DNA of 39,952 nt from Terrisporobacter sp. (GTDB taxonomy: Bacteria; Bacillota_A; Clostridia; Peptostreptococcales; Peptostreptococcaceae), in the NCBI GenBank assembly GCA_029851945.1, contig JARKUZ010000095.1, forward strand, positions 1-39,952, written 5' to 3'. The translations under genes and the position numbers were made by a program. Shown in pieces: positions 32,844 to 39,952 of the stretch; the first letter of the stretch is position 1, and every line of letters starts with the position of its first letter. The notes under the pieces are model-generated. The model searched no databases. It worked only from the letters and a program-made list of their open reading frames with translations, and had not been told where the DNA came from.

Positions 32844-33602
32844 ATGGAACAGATTTATTATTTTTTCAGAAGTAAACCTTGTAATAATAATAATTTTATT
32901 ATGTTTGGCAATATACATTTAATTATTTTTTTATTTGCTATATCAATATCTATATTAATATTAAAATATAAAAGTGAAAATAGATTTTTAGAATTATTCA
33001 TAGCCACTATTCTAATACTACAACAAATTATTTTATATACATGGTATTTTTCTAATAATTATAAAATTTTAAAAGAGGGGCTGCCCTTATATCATTGCAG
33101 ATTATCTATTATATTTGTTGGATTTGGCCTACTTTTACAACAGGAAATGTTAATTAAGTTTGGTTCTTATTGGGGTATATTTGGTTCTATAGGTGCTCTT
33201 TTATTCCCAGGACTTGATTCATTCTTATTTCCTCATATAACTCAATTTTCTTATTTTATAGGACATTTATTCTTGTTATGGGGATGTGTTTATATATTAT
33301 TCGTAAAAAAAGTTGGTATGAATAAAATTGACTTTAAAAATACACTTATATTTACTAACATATATCATATGATAATGTTTTTTATGAATCATTTTTTAGG
33401 TTCAAATTATGCTTATATGAACAAACCTCCTATTAATATAGGATATGATTTAAATACTTTCTTATATGTATCTATAGCAGTAATTCTTTTTAATATAGTT
33501 CTTTTCATAGAATATATACTTCTTAATAAATATAAGTTATTTGGCTATAAATTTAATATTGAAAATGTACCTGAAGACCAACTATCATTAAATATAGAAT
33601 AA
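32844..33602 (+). CDS. YwaF-like (TIGR02206) integral membrane protein
   Basis: A 252-residue protein with six to seven membrane helices. Family marks are GLPLYHCRLSIIFVGFGLLL (about residues 75-95), GSYWGIFGSIGALLFPGL followed by FPHITQFSYFIGHLFLLWG (about 110-150), and the MFFMNHFLGSNYAYMNKPP segment (about 180-198). Conserved His and Asn residues lie in the membrane. The function of the family is unknown. The start is ATG 32844 because AAAGGTGA lies 6 bases upstream; an in-frame GTG at 32835 is part of that site. It is transcribed alone. Confidence 0.82.
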   Translation: MEQIYYFFRSKPCNNNNFIMFGNIHLIIFLFAISISILILKYKSENRFLELFIATILILQQIILYTWYFSNNYKILKEGLPLYHCRLSIIFVGFGLLLQQEMLIKFGSYWGIFGSIGALLFPGLDSFLFPHITQFSYFIGHLFLLWGCVYILFVKKVGMNKIDFKNTLIFTNIYHMIMFFMNHFLGSNYAYMNKPPINIGYDLNTFLYVSIAVILFNIVLFIEYILLNKYKLFGYKFNIENVPEDQLSLNIE

Positions 33603-33644
33603 CTGTATATTACAATAAAACTGCTATATTTTTATAAGTTAATT

Positions 33645-33693
33645 AATGGTTAAGTATCTTAATATATAAAGTAAATGAAGATACTTAACCATT
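33645..33693. terminator. Long perfect hairpin after the YwaF-like gene
   Basis: 16-bp perfect stem (AATGGTTAAGTATCTT and complement) with a 17-base loop. It has no clear U-run on the plus strand. It may end either the plus gene at 33602 or the minus gene at 33819. Confidence 0.55.
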
Positions 33694-33818
33694 GAAAATT
33701 ATATCATTTTTTATAAATTACTTATTAAACCATTCACTAGGTGATTGATTAAAATTATTATCACACTACCTTATTTATTCAGTAACCCAATATATAAATC
33801 ATTTAGAAAAATTTCATT

Positions 33819-35036
33819 CTATTTATATAATTCAATAAGATATTTCATAGTATCTTTATCCATAGCTCCTGGCACATATTGAGTAACATATCCTTCTTTA
33901 TCAATTATAAATGTAGACGGATAAGAATTTATGCCGTACTGGTAAAATACTTCTCCTGTTACATCAAATACAGTTGGGAAAGTATATTTATTTTCAGTTA
34001 AAAATTGTTTTATTCCTTCTTCAGAAGTTTCTTTACCTAATTTTGGTGAAGCAACTCCTAATATGATTACATCGTCTTTATTCATCCCATACTCTTTATA
34101 AATTTCTTCTATATGAGGCATTTCATTTCTACAAGGTGGGCACCATGTTGCCCAAAAGTTTAAAAATACAGTTTTTCCTTCATAGTCACTTAGTTTATGC
34201 TCTTTACCATATTGATCGTATAAAATAAAATCTATTGATTTAATCCTGTTATCTTCTTCGGTATTACTTTCTTCTTCCTCAGTATTTTCTTTTTCACCTA
34301 TATTTTCTTCTGACTTTACTGGTGCTTTGTCGCTTCCATAAAATTGAGCCCTTACTCCATCAAAACCATTAAATACCATAACCATTCCTGCTATTATAAG
34401 TATAGTTCCACCTATATTTTTAATAATATCCATCTTAGTTTTTAATTTGTTTATAGTTTTTAATAATTTATTATAAAACATGGCTACTATTATAAATGGT
34501 AATATAAACCCAATAGTATAAACTCCAATTAATATATTACCTTCTAAAATACTATTAGAACTTGATACCATTAATAATACGGATGCTAAAACTGGTCCTA
34601 TACAAGGCGTCCATCCAAAACTAAAAGTAAAGCCTAATAAATAAGCAGTAAAGATATTAACATTTTTTATATTAAGATTAAACCTTTTTTCTCTATTTAA
34701 TATTGGAAGTTTAAGTATATCAACATAAAATAATCCCATGATTATTATGATTATACCTCCAACAAAGCTTATTATGTCTTTGTTAGTAGTAAAAAAATTA
34801 CTTAACACATTTACTGATGTTCCTAAAATAAAAAATGTAGTTGAAATTCCAAGTGCGAAAAATAAAGTATTTCTAAATAAAGAACTTTTTATAAATCCAT
34901 GCTTTTCTTCATTCAAAGTATCTATGCTACTATTTGATAATACACTTAGATAAACTGGCAATATAGGCAGTACACATGGTGATAAAAAAGAAAGAAGCCC
35001 TTCTAAAAATACTACTAATAAACTTATATTCTCCAT
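33819..35036 (-). CDS. CcdA-thioredoxin (TlpA/ResA-like) fusion protein
   Basis: A 405-residue fusion. Residues 1-230 are a six-helix CcdA domain, with the two redox Cys in LSPCVLP (Cys21) and WTPCIGP (about Cys145). An acidic linker, rich in Glu and Asn (about 240-262), crosses to the outside. Residues about 265-405 are a TlpA-like thioredoxin domain with WCPPC in FWATWCPPCRNE and the cis-Pro loop INSYPSTFIID. Electrons would pass from cytoplasmic thioredoxin through the CcdA Cys pair to the outer WCPPC, reducing exported disulfides. AGGAGGGG precedes ATG. No cytochrome c genes are near, so a role in oxidative-stress repair (for example, of methionine sulfoxide reductases) is more likely than cytochrome maturation. 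Confidence 0.92.
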   Translation of the reverse strand: MENISLLVVFLEGLLSFLSPCVLPILPVYLSVLSNSSIDTLNEEKHGFIKSSLFRNTLFFALGISTTFFILGTSVNVLSNFFTTNKDIISFVGGIIIIIMGLFYVDILKLPILNREKRFNLNIKNVNIFTAYLLGFTFSFGWTPCIGPVLASVLLMVSSSNSILEGNILIGVYTIGFILPFIIVAMFYNKLLKTINKLKTKMDIIKNIGGTILIIAGMVMVFNGFDGVRAQFYGSDKAPVKSEENIGEKENTEEEESNTEEDNRIKSIDFILYDQYGKEHKLSDYEGKTVFLNFWATWCPPCRNEMPHIEEIYKEYGMNKDDVIILGVASPKLGKETSEEGIKQFLTENKYTFPTVFDVTGEVFYQYGINSYPSTFIIDKEGYVTQYVPGAMDKDTMKYLIELYK

Positions 35037-35077
35037 ATAACCCCTCCTAACTTTTAATTTTATATTAACATATATAC

Positions 35078-35126
35078 AAAAGGAGTGTACATAAAAATGA
35101 AATCTTCATATTAGTACACTCCTTTT
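35078..35126 (-). terminator. Terminator of the beta-glucoside operon
   Basis: Perfect 13-bp stem AAAAGGAGTGTAC with its complement (35114-35126), just after the 6-phospho-beta-glucosidase stop codon. Confidence 0.8.
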
Positions 35127-35151
35127 TTATTAATTTCCTAGATTAGTTAAT

Positions 35152-36561
35152 CTATAAGTTTTGTCCATTAGATTTTATAACTTCTTGATACCAAAAGTAA
35201 CTATCTTTCTTGATTCTTCTTAAATCTTTAAAATCATGGTCTTCTCTATTTATATAAACAAATCCATATCTCTTTTTAAATCCTTGGTGAGAACTTAATA
35301 AGTCTATTACTGACCATGGACAATACCCCATTAATTCAACGCCATCTTCTATTCCTTTTCTACAAGCATCTATATGATCTCTTAAGTAGTTAATTCTATA
35401 ATCATCATGAACTCTTTCATCTTCTGTTAAAACATCTGCTGTTCCAAGTCCATTTTCTGTGATTATTAGTGGAAGATGATATCTTCTGTAGTACTCATTT
35501 AAAGCTATTCTCATCCCTACAGGATCTATTTGCGCTCCATATTCAGTAGCTTTTAGATTAGGATTTTTTTCTATTTTGAAATATCCATATAAATCATAAT
35601 CTATTTCATTTTCACCACGGCTACCTCTTGGATTGTCGTCAGTTGCTTCAACATGTCTAGCGCATAATGTACGATAGTAGTTAAATGCTATAAAGTCCAT
35701 TTTAGCTTTCTTTAAAACTTCTTTATCTTCCTCAGGCATATGAGGTACTATATCAAGTTCTTTTAAATAATTCATGTAGTATGCTGGATATTCTCCATTA
35801 AAATGCATATCTAATAAATAATCCGTTTTGAAGTTATCATTTAACTTAGCTGCCCATACATCTTCTGGTTTATTTGAATATGGATAAGTTACTGTAGCTG
35901 ATATTGATGGTCCTATTTTGCCACCTTCTACCATTTCATGACAAGCATTAACTGCAAGTGCATGGGCTAGAGACATATGATAATCCATTTTAGCTCTTAT
36001 TTTTTCAACTTCGTAAGCATCATCTACATATATATTCATACGTTCTTTTACACGCATCATTAGATTTTGCTCGTTGTGTGGTTGCCAATACTTTACCCTA
36101 TCACCAAAGTTTTCGAAACATACTTTTGCATATCTTTCAAAAGCAAAAGCACAGTCTCTACTTTCCCAACCATTGTATTTTTCAACTAATGCGTATGGTA
36201 AGTCAAAGTGATATAGTGTAACAAATGGAGTTATGTTGCACTCTATAAGATAATCTATAACTTTATTATAAAAATCTATTCCTGCTTGATTTATTTCTCC
36301 ATCACCATCTGGTATGATTCTTGCCCATGATAATGAGAATCTATAAGTTTTTAAACCTAATTCTTTCATTAGATCTATATCTTCTTTCCAATGATGATAA
36401 AAATCACTGGCTACTTTACTATCTGCTTGTATATCTGATTTTTTAAATGAATTAAAATCAGCTACAGTTTTTCCTTTTCCATCTTCATCCCATCCACCTT
36501 CTATTTGAAAGGCTGATGAAGAAGCTCCCCATAAAAAATCTTTTGGAAATATATTTGTCAT
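35152..36561 (-). CDS. bglA: 6-phospho-beta-glucosidase (GH1)
   Basis: A 469-residue family 1 glycoside hydrolase that cleaves phosphorylated beta-glucosides after PTS import. The N-terminal FPKDFLWGASSSAFQIEGGW is canonical. HNEQN (about residue 165) holds the acid/base Glu and IITENG (about 365) the nucleophile Glu. Ser, Lys and Tyr in SSHQGFKKRYGFVY match the phosphate-binding set of 6-phospho enzymes. The start is ATG 36561, where AGGAGGAAG sits just upstream; an extension to 36582 would run through that site. It lies 46 bp after the PTS gene and ends in a strong terminator. The exact sugar (cellobiose, salicin or arbutin) is not told. Confidence 0.94.
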   Translation of the reverse strand: MTNIFPKDFLWGASSSAFQIEGGWDEDGKGKTVADFNSFKKSDIQADSKVASDFYHHWKEDIDLMKELGLKTYRFSLSWARIIPDGDGEINQAGIDFYNKVIDYLIECNITPFVTLYHFDLPYALVEKYNGWESRDCAFAFERYAKVCFENFGDRVKYWQPHNEQNLMMRVKERMNIYVDDAYEVEKIRAKMDYHMSLAHALAVNACHEMVEGGKIGPSISATVTYPYSNKPEDVWAAKLNDNFKTDYLLDMHFNGEYPAYYMNYLKELDIVPHMPEEDKEVLKKAKMDFIAFNYYRTLCARHVEATDDNPRGSRGENEIDYDLYGYFKIEKNPNLKATEYGAQIDPVGMRIALNEYYRRYHLPLIITENGLGTADVLTEDERVHDDYRINYLRDHIDACRKGIEDGVELMGYCPWSVIDLLSSHQGFKKRYGFVYINREDHDFKDLRRIKKDSYFWYQEVIKSNGQNL

Positions 36562-36607
36562 ATTTCTTCCTCCTAATGTCAATTTATATTACATTATTCT
36601 TTTTATA

Positions 36608-38077
36608 TTAAGCTGCTATTTCAACTTCTGATTGACATTCCTCTTCTTTAATATCTTCAAATCCAACTATATAAGTAAGTATAGCTGATCCGAAGAATGC
36701 TATGGCAATTCCTATTAAGTAAGATAAGAATCCTCTAACTCCTGCCTCAGCATATACTGGAATTGTAAGTAAACCTTGGTTTGCGAAAGCTATACCAAAT
36801 GCTCCTCCATATCCCATCACTGCTCCACCTATAGCACCACATATAACTGCACATATCATAGGTTTTTTAAGACGTAAGTTAGCTCCATATATAGCTGGCT
36901 CTGTTATACCAAATAAAGCTGTTATACTTCCAGATAAAGCAACTGTTTTTAAAGATTTATTCTTAGATTTTAAGAATACTCCCATAGCTGCCCCTGCTTG
37001 AGAAAAGTTGGCTGCTCCTGCAAATGCTAATAAATTTTGACGTCCAGTCATTGCCACATCATTTATTGCTATAGGTATTATTGCTTTATGTGCTCCAAAT
37101 ATAACAAGTACACACCAAAGTCCACCTATAAATGCACCACAAAGAATTGGACTAAAGCTCATAAGTTGTTGATATAATAAGTTTACACCATTACCTATGT
37201 AAATTCCAATAGGACCAAATAATAAAAGTGTTGCTGGTACCATTATTAATAATGTGAATGTAGGAACCATTATAGTTTTTATTACTTCTGGCATAACTTT
37301 ATTTAAAAATCTTTCAACATAAGATAATACCCATACTGAAATTATTATTGGTATTACTGATGATGTATAAGTTGCTTTTGTGACAGCTATCCCAAATAGA
37401 GATATAGTTCTTTCTTCTGCCATTAAAGCTACTATTCCTGGATAGCAAAGTGCTGCCCCTAGTACCATTGATATTATTTCACTAGCTTTAAATACTTTCG
37501 CTGCTGTGAAAGCTAGTATTATTGGAAAGAAATAAAATACTGCATCTGAAGCTGCATTAAATATTACATAAGTATCGTTAGTTTTAATATCTACACCATG
37601 CTTATTCATATAATACATAGATAAAACTGCTAGTATACCTTTTATCATTCCTGAACCAGCTAGAGCAGGTACTACAGGTGCAAATATTTTTGACATAGTT
37701 GAAAGTGCTTTATTAAATAAATTACCTATTTTATTTTTAGAATCAGATGATTGCTTGTCTTTTTTTACACTTTTATTAGCTTCATTATTTGATTCATTTG
37801 AATTATTTTGTAATTCATTTGATAATTCTTTATTATTCATCAATGCTACAAGCTCTTTATAGACCTTATCTACAGTACTTCCTATAACTACTTGTAACTG
37901 ATCCATACTTTCTTGTACTGTTAGAACACCTTCTATTTTTTGAAGATTTTCCTTATTTACTTTATTATTATCTATTAGGGTAAACCTTAGTCTAGTGTAG
38001 CAATGTATCACTTCCTTTATATTTTCCACATTACCAACATTAACTAAGATTTCCTTAGCTATTTTATTGAAATCCAT
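36608..38077 (-). CDS. PTS beta-glucoside-specific EIIBC component
   Basis: A 489-residue sugar permease of the PTS. The EIIB domain (about 1-85) has the phosphorylated Cys26 in IHCYTRLRFTL. A polar Asn/Lys/Ser-rich linker (about 90-118) leads to the EIIC domain of about ten helices, with LAGSGMIKGIL, GALLFP-type and FGITEPAIYGANLRLKKP motifs. There is no EIIA domain, so a separate EIIA elsewhere must supply phosphate. It pairs with the downstream 6-phospho-beta-glucosidase. AGGAGG precedes ATG. Unlike most bgl operons, no RAT motif is visible in its leader. Confidence 0.92.
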   Translation of the reverse strand: MDFNKIAKEILVNVGNVENIKEVIHCYTRLRFTLIDNNKVNKENLQKIEGVLTVQESMDQLQVVIGSTVDKVYKELVALMNNKELSNELQNNSNESNNEANKSVKKDKQSSDSKNKIGNLFNKALSTMSKIFAPVVPALAGSGMIKGILAVLSMYYMNKHGVDIKTNDTYVIFNAASDAVFYFFPIILAFTAAKVFKASEIISMVLGAALCYPGIVALMAEERTISLFGIAVTKATYTSSVIPIIISVWVLSYVERFLNKVMPEVIKTIMVPTFTLLIMVPATLLLFGPIGIYIGNGVNLLYQQLMSFSPILCGAFIGGLWCVLVIFGAHKAIIPIAINDVAMTGRQNLLAFAGAANFSQAGAAMGVFLKSKNKSLKTVALSGSITALFGITEPAIYGANLRLKKPMICAVICGAIGGAVMGYGGAFGIAFANQGLLTIPVYAEAGVRGFLSYLIGIAIAFFGSAILTYIVGFEDIKEEECQSEVEIAA

Positions 38078-38220
38078 TGATGTCCTCCTAATTTATATTT
38101 TGAATTCTTTTAAACTGTTATTTCCTTATTACCCATATATTATATAAAATAATCATTTCAATAGGTTTTAATTTATTATTTTATATATATAGGTAAAATA
38201 TAATTTCATTACAACTAAAA

Positions 38221-38267
38221 AAAAGGATCATATTAAATAGAAAATTCTATTTTTATATGATCCTTTT
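38221..38267 (-). terminator. Hairpin terminator upstream of the PTS operon
   Basis: 22-23-bp stem with one bulge (AAAAGGATCATAT... and complement), followed by T7 on the minus strand. It could end transcription from the gene at 38449-38979 or act as an attenuator in the PTS leader; no antiterminator motif is visible. The rest of 38078-38448 is AT-rich, with no gene. Confidence 0.7.
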
Positions 38268-38448
38268 AGTGAAATTTTAATTCTAATGATAAAAATTCTA
38301 TTATTTAATTTTTATTATAAATTGTTAAATGTAATATTATGTTTGAATTGTAATCTTATTTTTTGAATTTTAAATATCAACTTAAATACTTGCAAATATA
38401 AAAAACAATAATAATTTAATTAAAATTTCACATTTTATATACAATAGC

Positions 38449-38979
38449 CTAAGCTATAGTAATCGTATTTTCATTATTAGATTTATTTATTGCTAGTTCT
38501 AGCTCTAGTAAATCCTCATTTATTTTTTCTAATAACTTTTGTAATTTTAATTTATCAAAATTAGGTTCACAAACGTTATAATATACAGATGTTGCCGCAG
38601 CATCAACTTTTCTTATTTTTGATGCTTTAGATTGCTCTAATATAACTTCAAGCATTTCTTTTTCATTTCTTAACATTCTAGATTTATTTAATGCTCCTTG
38701 TATCGTCATCTTACTTCCCAATACATCAATTTCAGTTATATTATTTGACTTAGATATCTCTGTTTTTAATAAATAAATTTTATTAGACATATCTAATAAT
38801 TCATTAAATGTATTTTCAAATTCAAATGCCTCATTACACATATATTTTTGATTGTCTAACTCTAAAATATATCTTACAGTAGAATTATTTATATCTTGTA
38901 AGGCATACATTTTATTGTTGTATGACTTTTCCAAATCTGATAGTGTTATCATTGCTTGACTTATTGTTAAAGTATTCAT
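38449..38979 (-). CDS. Uncharacterised 176-residue coiled-coil-like protein
   Basis: I do not recognise this gene firmly. It encodes a soluble, strongly helical protein, with two long helices (about residues 45-76 and 88-118) and a final coiled helix (about 140-170; KLQKLLEKINEDLLELELAINKSN). The pattern KMTIQGALNKSRMLRNEKEMLEVIL, then STSVYYNVCEPNFD-like text, suggests a conserved small family. Its helical pairing recalls DIP1984-like proteins, but that is a weak impression. No signal, membrane segment or catalytic motif is seen. Gene-like codon use and a start followed by a smooth frame support it, though the upstream ribosome site is poor. Confidence 0.6.
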   Translation of the reverse strand: MNTLTISQAMITLSDLEKSYNNKMYALQDINNSTVRYILELDNQKYMCNEAFEFENTFNELLDMSNKIYLLKTEISKSNNITEIDVLGSKMTIQGALNKSRMLRNEKEMLEVILEQSKASKIRKVDAAATSVYYNVCEPNFDKLKLQKLLEKINEDLLELELAINKSNNENTITIA

Positions 38980-39191
38980 ATATTTTATGGCACCCTACTT
39001 TCATTCATAATTATTTTCATATATTTATAATTACATAAATAATACATATTGTAAACTATAATTTTAATTTAAAATAATTTTTTCTTTTAAAAAAATATAG
39101 TACTATTTCACAAATTGGAATCATAATAAACAATCTATTCTTTTCTTCATAATATTCTTCTTTAAGCGCTATTTATTAACTAATTTGAGCA

Positions 39192-39952
39192 CTATCCTGT
39201 ATACCAATTAGTAAGTTTATATCTATCTTCATGTAACTTTTCTATTTCTAAAATCTGATATTTACCAACAGTCCAGCCATTCTTCATATTTACACCATTT
39301 CCTGTATCTAAATCATTTTCATAACCTTCATTAGCTTCCAAATCATAAGCTATTTTTACTTGGTATTTATCTTCTCCTAATTCTTCCATAAGGCTCACAT
39401 ATGTTATTTTATAGGATTTTATCTTTTCATAATATTCTTCATTAATTTTTAAACTTTCTTCAAATAAAATCTTTCCTATTTCTTCAAGATTTTCCGTATC
39501 TTCTATCTGTACAATTGGAGTACTGAATCCTTCATCAGATATTCCTACTTCCACTTTTCTTCCATTGGATATATATGTTTTTGAGATATAATTATTTCCT
39601 CCCATGAAAGAAAGTATTTTATATACATCTACATCATAAATATAAAACTTTATATTTTCCTTAGATGATAATTTTATATTACCATTTGTACTACTTCTAA
39701 AATCAAAATAAACTTTATCACTTTCTGGATATCCATTAAAATAACAAACTACCTTATCTCCCTTTGTAAAGATAACTTGATTTGTGCCTTCATTTACATT
39801 TTCAGTTATCTTACTCCATTTAAACCCTATAGTATTTTCAATATCTTCTTTTGGCGTATATGGTGTAAAACTATACATATAATCCCACTCAAAAGGCGTT
39901 ATCTCTTTGAAATCATCTACTGTTAATTCTTTATCTTCACTTTTTTCAACTA
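39192..39952 (-). CDS. Uncharacterised protein, N-terminus beyond right edge
   Basis: The frame is open without a stop through the right edge, so the Met at 39878 is internal: codons before it read ...VDDFKEITPFEWDYMYSFTPYTP. About 253 residues are visible to the stop at 39192. The protein is acidic and beta-rich, with FEWDYMYSFTPYTPKEDIE, QVIFTKGDKVVCYFNGYP and a C-terminal KNGWTVGKYQILEIEKLHEDRYKLTNWYTG. It resembles clostridial lipoprotein-like or exported hypothetical proteins of this 'YxFxPYTxK' type. The N-terminus, where a signal would show, is outside the window. No function can be given. Confidence 0.75.
   Translation of the reverse strand, partial: VEKSEDKELTVDDFKEITPFEWDYMYSFTPYTPKEDIENTIGFKWSKITENVNEGTNQVIFTKGDKVVCYFNGYPESDKVYFDFRSSTNGNIKLSSKENIKFYIYDVDVYKILSFMGGNNYISKTYISNGRKVEVGISDEGFSTPIVQIEDTENLEEIGKILFEESLKINEEYYEKIKSYKITYVSLMEELGEDKYQVKIAYDLEANEGYENDLDTGNGVNMKNGWTVGKYQILEIEKLHEDRYKLTNWYTG

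Noticed and set aside
38078..38300. RAT element before the PTS permease gene
   Set aside because: No GTTACTG/CAGGCAA pair occurs on the minus strand in this leader.
1..39952. CRISPR array, tRNA, rRNA or transposase
   Set aside because: No spaced direct-repeat array, tRNA-like cloverleaf with CCA/T-loop or transposase motif was seen on either strand.

Overview
The window is AT-rich (roughly 28% GC by eye) with clostridial gene content: PTS and BglG-type control, a glycyl-radical enzyme, a BFD-type ferredoxin, many Fe-S proteins and strong AGGAGG ribosome binding sites. A CcsA/CcsB-type exopolysaccharide operon and a HexSDF-HexRK-like glycolipid locus point to a relative of Clostridioides difficile (Peptostreptococcaceae). 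The species cannot be fixed from this sequence. No rRNA, tRNA, CRISPR array, transposase or phage gene was seen.

Left part (1-6.7 kb). A pyroglutamyl-peptidase operon (DUF969, DUF979, pcp; pcp runs off the left edge) has a clear promoter. Next is a decay zone: a broken Gfo/Idh/MocA oxidoreductase meets a truncated LicT/BglG antiterminator at one junction near 3600. The antiterminator's control region is still intact (promoter, cre-like site, RAT and terminator). An OPT-family oligopeptide transporter and a PqqD-like small protein follow. All of this suggests peptide and amino-acid scavenging.

Middle (6.7-24.7 kb). A Crp/Fnr regulator, the glycyl-radical enzyme YjjI and its activase YjjW form an operon with a palindrome near -41. 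A five-gene cellulose-synthase-like operon follows: degenerate GGDEF membrane protein, DUF2334 deacetylase-like protein, GT2 synthase, BcsB-like protein and a TIM-barrel glycosidase. Then come a small orphan gene, a CPA1 K+/H+ antiporter with a duplicated RCK_C domain, and a tightly overlapping glycolipid operon in the order glycosyltransferase, deacetylase, flippase, response regulator, histidine kinase. The promoter of that operon carries 10-bp-phased repeats over its -35.

Right part (25-40 kb). A polar amino-acid ABC transporter is preceded by the most interesting element of the window. This is a leader peptide of 24 residues with five consecutive His codons, followed by mutually exclusive RNA helices and an intrinsic terminator, i.e. 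a ribosome-mediated histidine attenuator. It predicts that the transporter carries histidine. Beyond it are a LysR regulator divergent from two nitroreductases, surE and pgsA, a BFD-like [2Fe-2S] protein, a YwaF-like membrane protein, a CcdA-thioredoxin fusion, a beta-glucoside PTS permease with 6-phospho-beta-glucosidase, and two uncharacterised proteins. The last of these runs off the right edge.
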